A stretch of 64,000 nt of DNA from Candidatus Nitrohelix vancouverensis (GTDB lineage Bacteria; Nitrospinota; Nitrospinia; Nitrospinales; VA-1): NCBI GenBank assembly GCA_015698305.1, contig CP048620.1, forward strand, positions 1,390,557-1,454,556, read 5' to 3'. A program made the translations under genes and the position numbers. A model generated the notes under the pieces. The model was not told the DNA's origin. It saw nothing but the letters and a program-made list of their open reading frames with translations, and did no database searches. Positions 43,247 through 51,917 of this stretch are shown piece after piece. Every line of letters starts with the position of its first letter. The first letter of the stretch is position 1.

Positions 43247-44320
43247 GTGGCAAAAATTGATGCGTTTTTTAAATTAATGAACGATCAAGGGGCCTCCGAT
43301 CTTCACCTGGTTGCTGGTTCCCAACCTGTTCTCCGCGTACACGGTGATATGGAGCGGGTTAAATTCAAAGTTCTGGAGAACGATGAACTGAAGGCCATGC
43401 TTTATGAAATCGCTCCCGAAAACAAGATCAAGGTTTTTGAAGAAACGGGAGATGTGGATTTCGCTTATGAGATTCCCAATCTGGCGCGTTACCGCGCCAA
43501 TTTTTTTCAGCAGAAATGGGGCGTGGGCGCCGTCTTCCGCGAAATTCCCAGCACGATTCTGACTTCGGAGCAGTTGGGTCTCCCTTCCGTCATCACCAAG
43601 CTCTCCATGTTGCATAAGGGAATGGTTCTGGTGACGGGGCCGACGGGTAGCGGTAAATCCACAACGCTTGCGGCGATGATGGATTATGTGAACCGCAATA
43701 AGAAAAGTCATATCATCACCGTTGAGGACCCGGTCGAGTTTGTTCATAAGAACCAGGGTTGCGTGGTCAACCATCGCGAGGTGGGCGTCCACACCAAGAG
43801 TTTCAAAGCCGCGCTCAAGGGAGCCTTGCGCGAAGATCCCGACATCATTCTGGTCGGCGAAATGCGCGATCTGGAAACCATCGAATTGGCGCTGGAAGCC
43901 GCTTCCACAGGACATCTTGTTTTTGGAACCCTGCACACGCAGAGCGCGGCCAAGACTGTGGATCGTGTGATCGACGTTTTTCCCGCCCATCAACAAGCGC
44001 AGATTCGCACCACCCTGTCCGAGTCCCTGAAAGGGGTTGTTGCGCAGAATTTGTTCAAGCGCATCGACAAGAAGGGGCGCATGGCGGTGCTGGAAGTTCT
44101 GGTGGTGACTCCCGCCGTATCCAACCTGATTCGCGAAGGCAAAACCTTCCAGATTCCGTCGGCCATTCAAACAGGTAAAAAGTTTGGCATGCAGTCTCTC
44201 GACGACGCGATTCTCATCGCATTGGAAGAGGGTAAAATTTCCGCCGAAGACGCTTACGACAAATCCATTGTTAAAGAACGGTTCGTTCAATTTTTGAAGA
44301 AACCGCCGGAATTTATTTAA
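43247..44320 (+). CDS. pilT: Type IV pilus retraction ATPase PilT (paralogue 1)
   Basis: 357 residues with a GTG start 3 bp after the previous stop. Hexameric secretion ATPase of the PilT/PilU kind: N-terminal GASDLHLVAG, Walker A GPTGSGKSTTLAAM, Asp box ITVEDPVEFVH, Walker B LVGEMRDLETIELAL and His box GHLVFGTLHTQSA. Drives pilus retraction and twitching. Followed 10 bp later by a second ATPase. Confidence 0.93.
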   Translation: MAKIDAFFKLMNDQGASDLHLVAGSQPVLRVHGDMERVKFKVLENDELKAMLYEIAPENKIKVFEETGDVDFAYEIPNLARYRANFFQQKWGVGAVFREIPSTILTSEQLGLPSVITKLSMLHKGMVLVTGPTGSGKSTTLAAMMDYVNRNKKSHIITVEDPVEFVHKNQGCVVNHREVGVHTKSFKAALKGALREDPDIILVGEMRDLETIELALEAASTGHLVFGTLHTQSAAKTVDRVIDVFPAHQQAQIRTTLSESLKGVVAQNLFKRIDKKGRMAVLEVLVVTPAVSNLIREGKTFQIPSAIQTGKKFGMQSLDDAILIALEEGKISAEDAYDKSIVKERFVQFLKKPPEFI

Positions 44321-44329
44321 AGAGGGATT

Positions 44330-45493
44330 ATGAAAAAAGCTGAAATCGATCATGTACTGACCACCATGCTGGAGGCCTTCGGCAATATTTCCGACCTCAA
44401 CGTCACCGTCGGCAAACCCTTTCAGGTGGAGTCGTCCGGTCAGTTAACGGGAGTGCCCATTGATCCGGAGATGCCCAAGATCACCCCGTTTCAGGCTGAG
44501 ATTTTCGCATTGAACCTGATCAATTCCGACCGCAGGCTCACGGAAATACTGATTCGTGAAGGCTCCTGCGACTGTTCTTATTTCCTTGTCGGTAAGGCGC
44601 GATTCCGCGTCAATATTTTTTCCCAGCGCGGCAATTATTCCATCGTTCTGCGAAAGCTCGAGACTCGCATTCCCTCCATCGAAGAATTGAAGTTGCCACC
44701 GCAGTTCGCCAAGGCGGCGGAAGAAAAAAACGGCCTCATCCTTGTGACCGGCGCGACGGGAAGCGGTAAGTCGACGACGCTGGCGGCGCTCCTCAATAAA
44801 ATGAACGAGGAGAAGTCGGTGCATATCATCACCCTTGAGGACCCGGTGGAATTTGTGCATCCTCATAAGAAAGCGACATTCAACCAGCGCGAACTGGGAA
44901 GCGACTACGACGCCTTCTCCAGCGGTCTGCGCGCGGCTCTGCGCCAGGCTCCCAAAGTGATTCTGGTGGGCGAAATGCGCGACCGCGAAACGGTGGAGAT
45001 CGGTCTGAGCGCGGCGGAAACGGGGCATCTGGTGATGAGCACCCTGCACACCGTAGACGCGGGACAAACCATCAACCGCATCGTCGGTATGTTTGCGCAG
45101 GAAGAAGAACAGCAGATTCGACTGCGACTCGCGGACACCGTTCGCTACATCATCTGCCAACGGCTCTTGCCGAAGGTGGGCGGAGGGCGCGTGGCTCTGC
45201 TGGAAATCATGACCTCCAACATGCGCGTTAAAGACGCGATTGTGAATGGCGAGGACGAGGGCAAGTCTTATTACGACATCATCACCAACGGCGACGCCTA
45301 CGGCATGTGGACTTTCGACCAGCATATTTTGAAATTGTTGGGCGAAGGCAAAATCACCGAAGAGACGGCCCTGGCCTATGCGTCGAGAAAAGCCATCGTG
45401 GGTCGCGGCATCGACCAGATCAAGGCGTCGCGCGGCGAGAAGACGACAGATATTGAAGGCTTGGGAATGGACGACGAATACGGCGACAAGTAA
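44330..45493 (+). CDS. PilT/PilU-type ATPase (paralogue 2)
   Basis: 387 residues. Same core as the preceding PilT: Walker A GATGSGKSTTLAAL, Asp box ITLEDPVEFVHP, Walker B LVGEMRDRETVEIGL, His box GHLVMSTLHTVDA. It differs in the N-terminus (ISDLNVTVGKPFQVESSG) and a longer C-terminal tail. Probably the PilU-like partner that modulates retraction. GAGGG before the ATG. Confidence 0.9.
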   Translation: MKKAEIDHVLTTMLEAFGNISDLNVTVGKPFQVESSGQLTGVPIDPEMPKITPFQAEIFALNLINSDRRLTEILIREGSCDCSYFLVGKARFRVNIFSQRGNYSIVLRKLETRIPSIEELKLPPQFAKAAEEKNGLILVTGATGSGKSTTLAALLNKMNEEKSVHIITLEDPVEFVHPHKKATFNQRELGSDYDAFSSGLRAALRQAPKVILVGEMRDRETVEIGLSAAETGHLVMSTLHTVDAGQTINRIVGMFAQEEEQQIRLRLADTVRYIICQRLLPKVGGGRVALLEIMTSNMRVKDAIVNGEDEGKSYYDIITNGDAYGMWTFDQHILKLLGEGKITEETALAYASRKAIVGRGIDQIKASRGEKTTDIEGLGMDDEYGDK

Positions 45494-45552
45494 ACCGCGG
45501 AACGCGATGTTGGCGGCGTCCGCAGTGTCCAATCAATTTTAAAGGCGACGAT

Positions 45553-46203
45553 ATGCAGATCACATGTAACGAATGTCAAAAAAATATAAACATTCCTGAT
45601 GAAAAATTGCCCAAGGGGCAGGCGTTCAATATCACCTGTCCGGGATGCAAGGCGAAAGTCCGCGTGGATCAGCATTTGAAGGCGAAGGCAGAACCGGCGG
45701 AAGAGCCGGTCAGCGCGGCAAAAATGGCGGTGCTCGACGATTTCGCAGATGAAGAGGAACTGGTCATCTACGATGAGGGCGATGAGCTGGCTCTGATAAT
45801 GGACGATAAGAACAAAGACGTCTGGACCCAGACCCTGCAGGAGAAAGATTACAAGCTCCAGTATGCCAAGTCGCCGGAACAGGGCGTGTACAAGATGAAG
45901 TTTACAAAATTTCATCTGGTTGCCCTGCATGAGAAATTTGGCGGCGTCTCTCTCGATGAGAGCGCTATCTATCAAAGCATCATTGAGCTACCCATGGAGT
46001 TGAGGAGGAATATTTTCGTGGCGCTGGTGGGGAAAGATTTCAAAACCCTGAGCGATATGCAGGCTTATCAGTACAGCGTCAATGTAGTGGTCAATGAAAA
46101 AGATCTGGGGAAGCTGGGCGACATTCTTAAAAAGTCCATTGGCGAATTTGAAATGATGTACAAAGTTTACAAGGAAACGCTCAAGTCGCTTGGTAAAGTT
46201 TGA
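45553..46203 (+). CDS. Zinc-ribbon domain protein of unknown function
   Basis: 216 residues. N-terminal MJ0042-type ribbon: ITCNECQKNINIPDEKLP and ITCPGCKAKVRVD. The rest is acidic then mixed, ending in a helical region (YSVNVVVNEKDLGKLGDILKK). It lies between pilT-type genes and a cyclic-nucleotide-binding protein, and GGCGAC only weakly marks its ribosome site. Likely in the pilus operon; function unknown. Confidence 0.75.
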   Translation: MQITCNECQKNINIPDEKLPKGQAFNITCPGCKAKVRVDQHLKAKAEPAEEPVSAAKMAVLDDFADEEELVIYDEGDELALIMDDKNKDVWTQTLQEKDYKLQYAKSPEQGVYKMKFTKFHLVALHEKFGGVSLDESAIYQSIIELPMELRRNIFVALVGKDFKTLSDMQAYQYSVNVVVNEKDLGKLGDILKKSIGEFEMMYKVYKETLKSLGKV

Positions 46204-46288
46204 AGCCGAGCTCTGAATCTGACTAACACTGGCGAAACGGATCCATTACACCGAAACCAGTTTCTTTCAAGGATAGCGAGATCAACTC

Positions 46289-46711
46289 ATGAATATGAAA
46301 GACACTCCCATACACCAGCGTTTTGCAAAGGGAGACGTTATTGTTTCCGAGGGTATTAAAAGCAACAACGCCTACGTTGTCATATCGGGCAAGGTTCACG
46401 TGACCAAGCGCGTGGATAAAAAAACCATCGTCATCGGCACTCTGGGCGAAGGGGAGGTTTTTGGCGAGATGGGTTTGATTTCTGAAAAGGTTCGTAGCGC
46501 GAACGTTGTGGCGATGGGGGACGTTGTCGTCGGCGTGATCGATAAGGACAAATTCGACGAGCATTTGAAAAACCTTCCAGAAGATTTTTCCGCCGTTATC
46601 ACGGCGCTTGTGGAGCGCTTGCGCATGACCACCGACATGCTGGCGCGTATAGGGATCGAATTGAACAACACCCAGCAAAAGTTGAATTCTTTCACGCTTC
46701 ACGATAACTGA
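46289..46711 (+). CDS. Single cyclic nucleotide-binding domain protein
   Basis: 140 residues that cover only a Crp-like beta-roll: FAKGDVIVSEGIKSNNAYVVISGKV, then GTLGEGEVFGEMGLISEKVRSANVVA. The GEGEVFGEMGL phosphate-binding cassette is intact apart from lacking the usual RxA form (VRSANV). No DNA-binding domain, so it cannot be a Crp-type transcription factor alone. Between pilT and pilC; a nucleotide-sensing regulator of pilus activity is inferred. Confidence 0.85.
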   Translation: MNMKDTPIHQRFAKGDVIVSEGIKSNNAYVVISGKVHVTKRVDKKTIVIGTLGEGEVFGEMGLISEKVRSANVVAMGDVVVGVIDKDKFDEHLKNLPEDFSAVITALVERLRMTTDMLARIGIELNNTQQKLNSFTLHDN

Positions 46712-46725
46712 GACCGCGAGCGCCG

Positions 46726-47922
46726 ATGGCCACCTACCTCTACAAAACCAAGGTTCGGGGAAAAGTTCAGTCGGGTTCGATTGAAGCTGAAACCGAAAAG
46801 GAGGCTTCGGCAAAACTCAAACAGCAGAAAATTCGCCCCACCTCTCTCAAGAAGAAATCTGAAAGCGATTTTTTTGGTCCTGCCAAACAGGCGATCACAG
46901 GACGCGATATTGTTCTGTTCACCCGGCAGTTCAGCACCATGGTGGACGCCGGACTTCCGATAGTTCAATGTCTGGACATTCTGGGCAACGGCGCCGAAAA
47001 CAAAACCCTGGGCGACATCATCATCCAGATCAAAGGCGGTATTGAAGCCGGTAACAATTTGTCCGATTCAATGCGCAAGCATCCCAAAGTTTTCGACGAC
47101 CTGTTCACCAACCTGATTGAAGCCGGCGAGGTGGGCGGTATCCTCGACGTTATCCTGCGCCGTCTTTCCGAGTACATTGAAAAATCTGAATCGCTGAAGA
47201 AGAAAGTGAAAAGCGCTCTGGTGTACCCTTCCATGATCGTGACGGTTGCGGTCGGCGTTGTTTCCTTTCTCATGATCTTTGTTATCCCGGCGTTTGCGGA
47301 AATGTTTGGCCAGGGCGGGCAGGAGTTGCCCGGGCCGACGCAGATCGTTATGGATGTCAGCGATCTGTTTCGGACGAAATGGTATTACATGCTGGCCACG
47401 GTAGGCATCATCGTGTTCAGCATCAAGCAGATATACGCCACCAAAAACGGTCGCATCGCCATTGATCGGCTGTTGCTGAAATTGCCGGTGGTGGGTAATC
47501 TGGTGCAGAAAGTTTCCGTCGCAAAATTCACGCGAACTCTGGGAACCCTGATCGCCAGCGGCGTGCCTTTGATTGAAGGACTGGACATTTGCGCGCGGAC
47601 TTCCGGTAATAAAGTGGTCGAGATCGCCGTGTTCAATACGATCGAAGCGATCAAGGAAGGCGAAAGCATCGCCACGCCGCTTTCCAGAGAGGCGGTTTTC
47701 CCTCTCATGGTGATCCAGATGATCGACGTTGGCGAAAATGCAGGTTCGCTGGACAAGATGCTCTCTAAAATCGCCGATTTTTATGATGAGGAAGTGGATA
47801 CCGCCGTTGAAGCGCTGACCTCTCTTCTGGAACCGATGCTCATGGTGTTTCTGGGCGTGATCGTTGGTTTCATTGTTGTCGCCATGTATCTGCCGATTTT
47901 CAAAATGGGTGAAGGCATCTAG
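46726..47922 (+). CDS. pilC: Type IV pilus inner-membrane platform protein
   Basis: 398 residues with two T2SF domains: FTRQFSTMVDAGLPIVQCLDI near residue 65, and KFTRTLGTLIASGVPLIEGLDI near 268. Three membrane helices (SMIVTVAVGVVSFLMIFVIPAF, MLATVGIIVFSIKQI and MLMVFLGVIVGFIVVAMYLPIF). It anchors the assembly and retraction ATPases. Start 15 bp after the preceding gene. Confidence 0.95.
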   Translation: MATYLYKTKVRGKVQSGSIEAETEKEASAKLKQQKIRPTSLKKKSESDFFGPAKQAITGRDIVLFTRQFSTMVDAGLPIVQCLDILGNGAENKTLGDIIIQIKGGIEAGNNLSDSMRKHPKVFDDLFTNLIEAGEVGGILDVILRRLSEYIEKSESLKKKVKSALVYPSMIVTVAVGVVSFLMIFVIPAFAEMFGQGGQELPGPTQIVMDVSDLFRTKWYYMLATVGIIVFSIKQIYATKNGRIAIDRLLLKLPVVGNLVQKVSVAKFTRTLGTLIASGVPLIEGLDICARTSGNKVVEIAVFNTIEAIKEGESIATPLSREAVFPLMVIQMIDVGENAGSLDKMLSKIADFYDEEVDTAVEALTSLLEPMLMVFLGVIVGFIVVAMYLPIFKMGEGI

Positions 47923-47957
47923 CTCCTGCGACTCTCCGGCTAAAGAAGGATCGCGCC

Positions 47958-49709
47958 ATGCAGGAAATAAAAGCAGATTTCGATCGTGAACTCTTCCTGA
48001 GAATCAGAACCATCATGATTCTCAGGGTGGTTATGTTGACGGGTTTTGTCGGTCTGGCGCTCACCCTGCAACAACGAGGCGGTTTCATCGGGCCGGTTGT
48101 CCCGCTCAGCGTGGTTCTGGGCGCCGCGTATTTCCTGACCCTCGTCTACGTTCTTTTCTACAAATACTGTCGGCGCCTCTACTGGGTCGCTTCGGTGCAG
48201 TCAGTGGGCGATTTGCTGATCGTCAGCGGATTGCTCTACGCTACCGGCGGCATCGACAGTCCGCTCTCCTTTCTTTATTTATTTGTCATCATAGCGACCA
48301 GCGCCTTGCTACCGCGCGCCGCATCCTTCCTGGTCGCTTCCGGCGCCAGCATCATTTACGGATTGCTGGTGGATTTGCAGTATTTTGACCTGATCGAACC
48401 GGTGTCCCTGTTCGCCGAGGCGCACGTCAGTTTTGAAAGCGGATTTGGTTTTTACATCATAGCCCTCAATATCGCCTCCTTTTACGCCGTCGCCTATCTC
48501 GCGAGTATTTTGTCGCATCGCCTGCGCCTGATTAAAGAAGAGCTGGCTCTGAAAGACATCGATCTGCAGGAGCTTCAGGAGTTCAATCAGAAAATCATTC
48601 AAAACATGGGCAATGGTTTGCTGGCCACCGATCAGGAAGGGCGCGTCACCTCTATCAATCGGGCGGGAGAGGAGACGCTGGGTTGCCGCAGTGTCGATGT
48701 TATGGCAATGCACTGTTATGAAGTGTTGCCCTTACCCGGGCTGGAAGATTTGATCCGAAGTTCTAGATCAGTATCTTTCCCCCTGGAGTTGCTCGGAAAA
48801 TTCATGCGCCGCGACGGTCAGGAAATTTTTGTGCGCGCCAAAGTCAGTCGTCTGGAAGAACACGAAGACCCGGAATCCGGCAAGGGTTTTATCGTGGTGT
48901 TCGAAGATCAGACGGCCATGTCGGAAATGCAGGAAAAGATTTCACAGGCAGAACAGATGGCGGCGGTGGGGCGCATGTCGGCGGGTCTTGCGCATGAAAT
49001 ACGAAATCCTCTGGCGTCGCTCAGCGGATCGATCCAGGTTTTGAATGAAGGTTTGAAGCTCGATGCGGTCTATCAGAAATTGATGGGAATTGTCATTACG
49101 GAGACGGAACGCTTGAATTCCATTGTCTCGGATTTTTTGAATTATTCCCAGCCGCCTAAAAATAGAAAATCCAGAATCAATATCAACACGCTGGTTCAGG
49201 ATGTTATCATCCTGATGAAAAACAGCGTTGATTACAGACCAGCGATTCAAATCACATGGGATCGGTTGGAGTCGGGCTCTTTTGTGATGGCCGACGGATT
49301 GCAGATTCGGCAGATACTCTGGAACTTGTGCATCAATGCGCTTCACGCCATGAAGGACGAAGGCGAGTTGAGAATTTCCCTGCAATGGACAAAGAATTTT
49401 AAAGTGTATAAGCAATCGACGATAAAAGAGGGATTGTTGTTGTCCATCAAAGATACTGGATGCGGAATCCCAAAAGAACAACTCAAGTCGATCTACGATC
49501 CATTTTATACCACCAAGGATGATGGCGTCGGCCTGGGATTAGCCACGGTATATCAGATCGTTCAGCAGGCTGGAGGGACGATCGAGGTTGAAAGCGAGCC
49601 GGGCGAGGGGACGCTTTTCAGGGTTTTCCTGCCAATGTCCCGCGCGGCGAATAAAGCCGGGGGCGATAAAAACGTCCAAAGCCTTGCCTCGACGAGCGAA
49701 ACGCATTAG
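47958..49709 (+). CDS. PilS-like membrane sensor histidine kinase
   Basis: 583 residues. Six N-terminal membrane helices (to ~residue 185), a PAS domain (FNQKIIQNMGNGLLATDQEGRV), H-box VGRMSAGLAHEIRNPLASL, N-box ILWNLCINALHAM and ATP motifs DTGCGIPKEQL and DDGVGLGLATVYQI. PilS-type kinases phosphorylate PilR, a sigma-54 activator of pilin genes. No pilR follows here, so the response regulator must be elsewhere. Confidence 0.9.
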   Translation: MQEIKADFDRELFLRIRTIMILRVVMLTGFVGLALTLQQRGGFIGPVVPLSVVLGAAYFLTLVYVLFYKYCRRLYWVASVQSVGDLLIVSGLLYATGGIDSPLSFLYLFVIIATSALLPRAASFLVASGASIIYGLLVDLQYFDLIEPVSLFAEAHVSFESGFGFYIIALNIASFYAVAYLASILSHRLRLIKEELALKDIDLQELQEFNQKIIQNMGNGLLATDQEGRVTSINRAGEETLGCRSVDVMAMHCYEVLPLPGLEDLIRSSRSVSFPLELLGKFMRRDGQEIFVRAKVSRLEEHEDPESGKGFIVVFEDQTAMSEMQEKISQAEQMAAVGRMSAGLAHEIRNPLASLSGSIQVLNEGLKLDAVYQKLMGIVITETERLNSIVSDFLNYSQPPKNRKSRININTLVQDVIILMKNSVDYRPAIQITWDRLESGSFVMADGLQIRQILWNLCINALHAMKDEGELRISLQWTKNFKVYKQSTIKEGLLLSIKDTGCGIPKEQLKSIYDPFYTTKDDGVGLGLATVYQIVQQAGGTIEVESEPGEGTLFRVFLPMSRAANKAGGDKNVQSLASTSETH

Positions 49710-49779
49710 ATTAGAACTGTATTGAGATGGAATTGATATTGCGGTTCCTGGCGTCCGCAAAATTCAGGAGAACCGGCTC

Positions 49780-50013
49780 ATGGCGGAAAATTTAGGCCCG
49801 GAAGAAATCACGGGGGAAGATGAAATTCTTATCTGCACCTGTATGCAGTCTCAGCACTGGCCCTATTGCGACGCCTCGCATCATACGTTGGGCGGCGGAG
49901 AACCTGAATTGGTTCAACTCGACAAAAACAAAAGCTATCTGATCTGCCGATGTTTCAAAACCAAAAACCGACCCTTCTGCGACGGTTCCCACCTTCCGAA
50001 GAAAAAAGTCTGA
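49780..50013 (+). CDS. CDGSH iron-sulfur domain protein
   Basis: 77 residues with two CDGSH-type motifs: ICTCMQSQHWPYCDASHH and ICRCFKTKNRPFCDGSH, each the C-x-C...C-D-x-S-H pattern that binds a 2Fe-2S cluster. Small soluble protein; roles in redox or iron metabolism. Between the PilS-like kinase and a lipoprotein, with no obvious link to either. Confidence 0.93.
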   Translation: MAENLGPEEITGEDEILICTCMQSQHWPYCDASHHTLGGGEPELVQLDKNKSYLICRCFKTKNRPFCDGSHLPKKKV

Positions 50014-50021
50014 TCTCTTAA

Positions 50022-50852
50022 ATGAATCGCCGCCTTCCCCGAATTTTTCAAGTACTCAGCCTTGTTTTTCTATTCGCGGCGTGCGCTACGACCCGTGTCG
50101 ATAAAGACGATTCCATGGTATTGATACCCGAAGGCGAGTTTGCGATGGGTTTCGTTATCGACAACGAACGCGCCTGGGGCGACGAAGACGAACAACCCGT
50201 GCATTCCGTTTATGTGAGTTCCTTTTATATAGACCGCTACGAAACGACGGCGGCAGAGTTCGCCAGTTTCCTGAACGACAATCTGGGCGAGGCAGAACGC
50301 TTTATTGAAATGGGAAAGTCCGTGACCGTCGAAAAAAAAGGAGATGTCTTTCAAGCGCGTTCCGGTTTGGAGCGACACCCGGTCAATCGCGTGTCCTGGT
50401 ATGGCGCGGACGCCTATTGCCGCTGGAAAGGCAAGCGCTTGCCGACGGAAGCGGAGTGGGAAAAGGCCGCGCGCGGAACCGATCAACGCATCTTCCCCTG
50501 GGGCAATGAGTTTCCCACAGACGAGCGGGTGACTTTCAGACGAAAATTTTCAAAACGGGGATTTGCCGTCATGGAGCCTGTGGACGGCATGGAGAAAGGT
50601 CGTTCGCCTTACGGGATTCATCAGATGGCGGGCAATGTGTGGGAGTGGGTCGCCGATTGGTACGATGCCGAATATTACGATATCTCTCCGACAAAAGACC
50701 CAAAAGGCCCGGCAACAGGAAGCTCTCGCGTTCTGCGCGGCGGCAACTGGTACTACAAGCCTTATTATATGAGAACGACCTACCGATTCAACGAAGAGCC
50801 GGACAAGTTCAAAGTCTGGCAGGGCGTGCGTTGCGCCCGCGATACGGACTGA
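50022..50852 (+). CDS. FGE-sulfatase (SUMF1)-family lipoprotein
   Basis: 276 residues. Lipoprotein signal (LSLVFLFAAC, Cys near residue 22), then the FGE-sulfatase fold: MVLIPEGEFAMG, DEQPVHSVYVSSFYIDRYETT, HPVNRVSWYGADAYCRWKGKRLPTEAEWEKAARG, GNVWEWVADWYDAEYY, VLRGGNWYYKPYYMRTTYR, GVRCARD. The cysteines needed for formylglycine generation are not clearly present as a pair, so a non-catalytic or other role is more likely. 8 bp after the CDGSH gene. Confidence 0.85.
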   Translation: MNRRLPRIFQVLSLVFLFAACATTRVDKDDSMVLIPEGEFAMGFVIDNERAWGDEDEQPVHSVYVSSFYIDRYETTAAEFASFLNDNLGEAERFIEMGKSVTVEKKGDVFQARSGLERHPVNRVSWYGADAYCRWKGKRLPTEAEWEKAARGTDQRIFPWGNEFPTDERVTFRRKFSKRGFAVMEPVDGMEKGRSPYGIHQMAGNVWEWVADWYDAEYYDISPTKDPKGPATGSSRVLRGGNWYYKPYYMRTTYRFNEEPDKFKVWQGVRCARDTD

Positions 50853-50873
50853 CCTTCCTTCAAACGCACCTTT

Positions 50874-51782
50874 TTATTTGAGCGCTTTTTTTAGCGTCCA
50901 GGCCACGTTGATTGTTTTGCGACAGTATTGATTCAGCGCCTCGCGCAGAGGCATCACCGTGCAGTGTTCCATCAGAATTCCCGATTCACTACAGTTCAGA
51001 ATGCGCGTCGGCTGTTTGCGATTCCAGTTAGAAAACGCCCAGTAGAACCATTCTTTTGATACCGACATGCATTTGAGCGTCGGACGGGTCCGCCCAAAAA
51101 GGTCGGTTTCGTTCACGATATTATCTTTTTGTCGGTGAAGCGTTTCGGTGAAATCGTTGTCCTCCATCTCGCTGTTACGCGAATGCGTTTTGGGAGTGGT
51201 CCAGGACAAATCCTGCCCGACAAAAATGATGGGGTTTGATCCGCTTTGAAACGCCAGATCGTAAGCGACGGACAAGACCGTGCCGCCCGGAGTGAGAACG
51301 CCGATATTCGGAATCAGTCGTTGAATCTCCGTCAACACGGGGATATCCGGCGCGTGCTTGTTGTAAAAAACGACCGATCCTTCCCAGCAATCCAGAGCGC
51401 GCGGGTGAACGATGGAAGGCGCGACGAGAAGCATATTGCGCGAGGGCGTTCCCTTGAAAAACTTTGAAATCTCTTCCTGCGGATCGAGGCAAACGACGAC
51501 CGAAGGTTTCACGCCGCGCCGTAACAGAGGTTTCAGAGCCGCATCGCTGGATATGATGAGGGCTTTGTCTGCGGAGCGTTGCAACAAAGCGATATTTTTA
51601 TCAAGCGAAGGGCCTGCGCCAACGACGATGCTGGGCGTCCCTTTGAAGCGGTCGCGCAATGCGGCGACGCCCTGGTTCCTTAAAATTGCGTTTTTATTGG
51701 AATTGAAATTACGCTTCCAGAGTTCGCTGAAACGTAAGGAGGTGGCTTGCTTGACTTCGTGAATGTGACGATCGCGAATCAT
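50874..51782 (-). CDS. DUF115 / Maf-like protein, probable flagellin glycosyltransferase
   Basis: 302 residues. The DUF115 core is clear: IVVGAGPSLDKNIALL near residue 52, DAALKPLLRRGVKPSVVVCLDPQ, GGTVLSVAYDLAFQSGSNPIIFVGQDLSW. Maf (motility-associated factor) proteins glycosylate flagellin. They are usually ~600 residues, so this is a short, core-only form. It lies just past the terminator of the flgE operon, on the same strand, supporting a flagellar role. Confidence 0.8.
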   Translation of the reverse strand: MIRDRHIHEVKQATSLRFSELWKRNFNSNKNAILRNQGVAALRDRFKGTPSIVVGAGPSLDKNIALLQRSADKALIISSDAALKPLLRRGVKPSVVVCLDPQEEISKFFKGTPSRNMLLVAPSIVHPRALDCWEGSVVFYNKHAPDIPVLTEIQRLIPNIGVLTPGGTVLSVAYDLAFQSGSNPIIFVGQDLSWTTPKTHSRNSEMEDNDFTETLHRQKDNIVNETDLFGRTRPTLKCMSVSKEWFYWAFSNWNRKQPTRILNCSESGILMEHCTVMPLREALNQYCRKTINVAWTLKKALK

Positions 51783-51850
51783 GGATCGTAATGTAGCAGA
51801 AGCGTTGAGGCCAAGCCAACTGCAAAATGACGGCAGGATGGAAGCGGGGA

Positions 51851-51893
51851 AAAGAGAAAAAAGCGGTCCGGGCCTGAGAACAGTCCGGACCGC
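51851..51893 (-). terminator. Intrinsic terminator of the fliK-flgD-flgE operon
   Basis: GCGGTCCGG pairs with CCGGACCGC (9 bp) around a 13-nt loop, followed on the reverse strand by TTTTTTCTCTTTT. It is 25 bp beyond the flgE stop and separates it from the Maf-like gene. Confidence 0.92.
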
Positions 51894-51917
51894 CTTTAGC
51901 TTGGGAGAACAGCGTCC

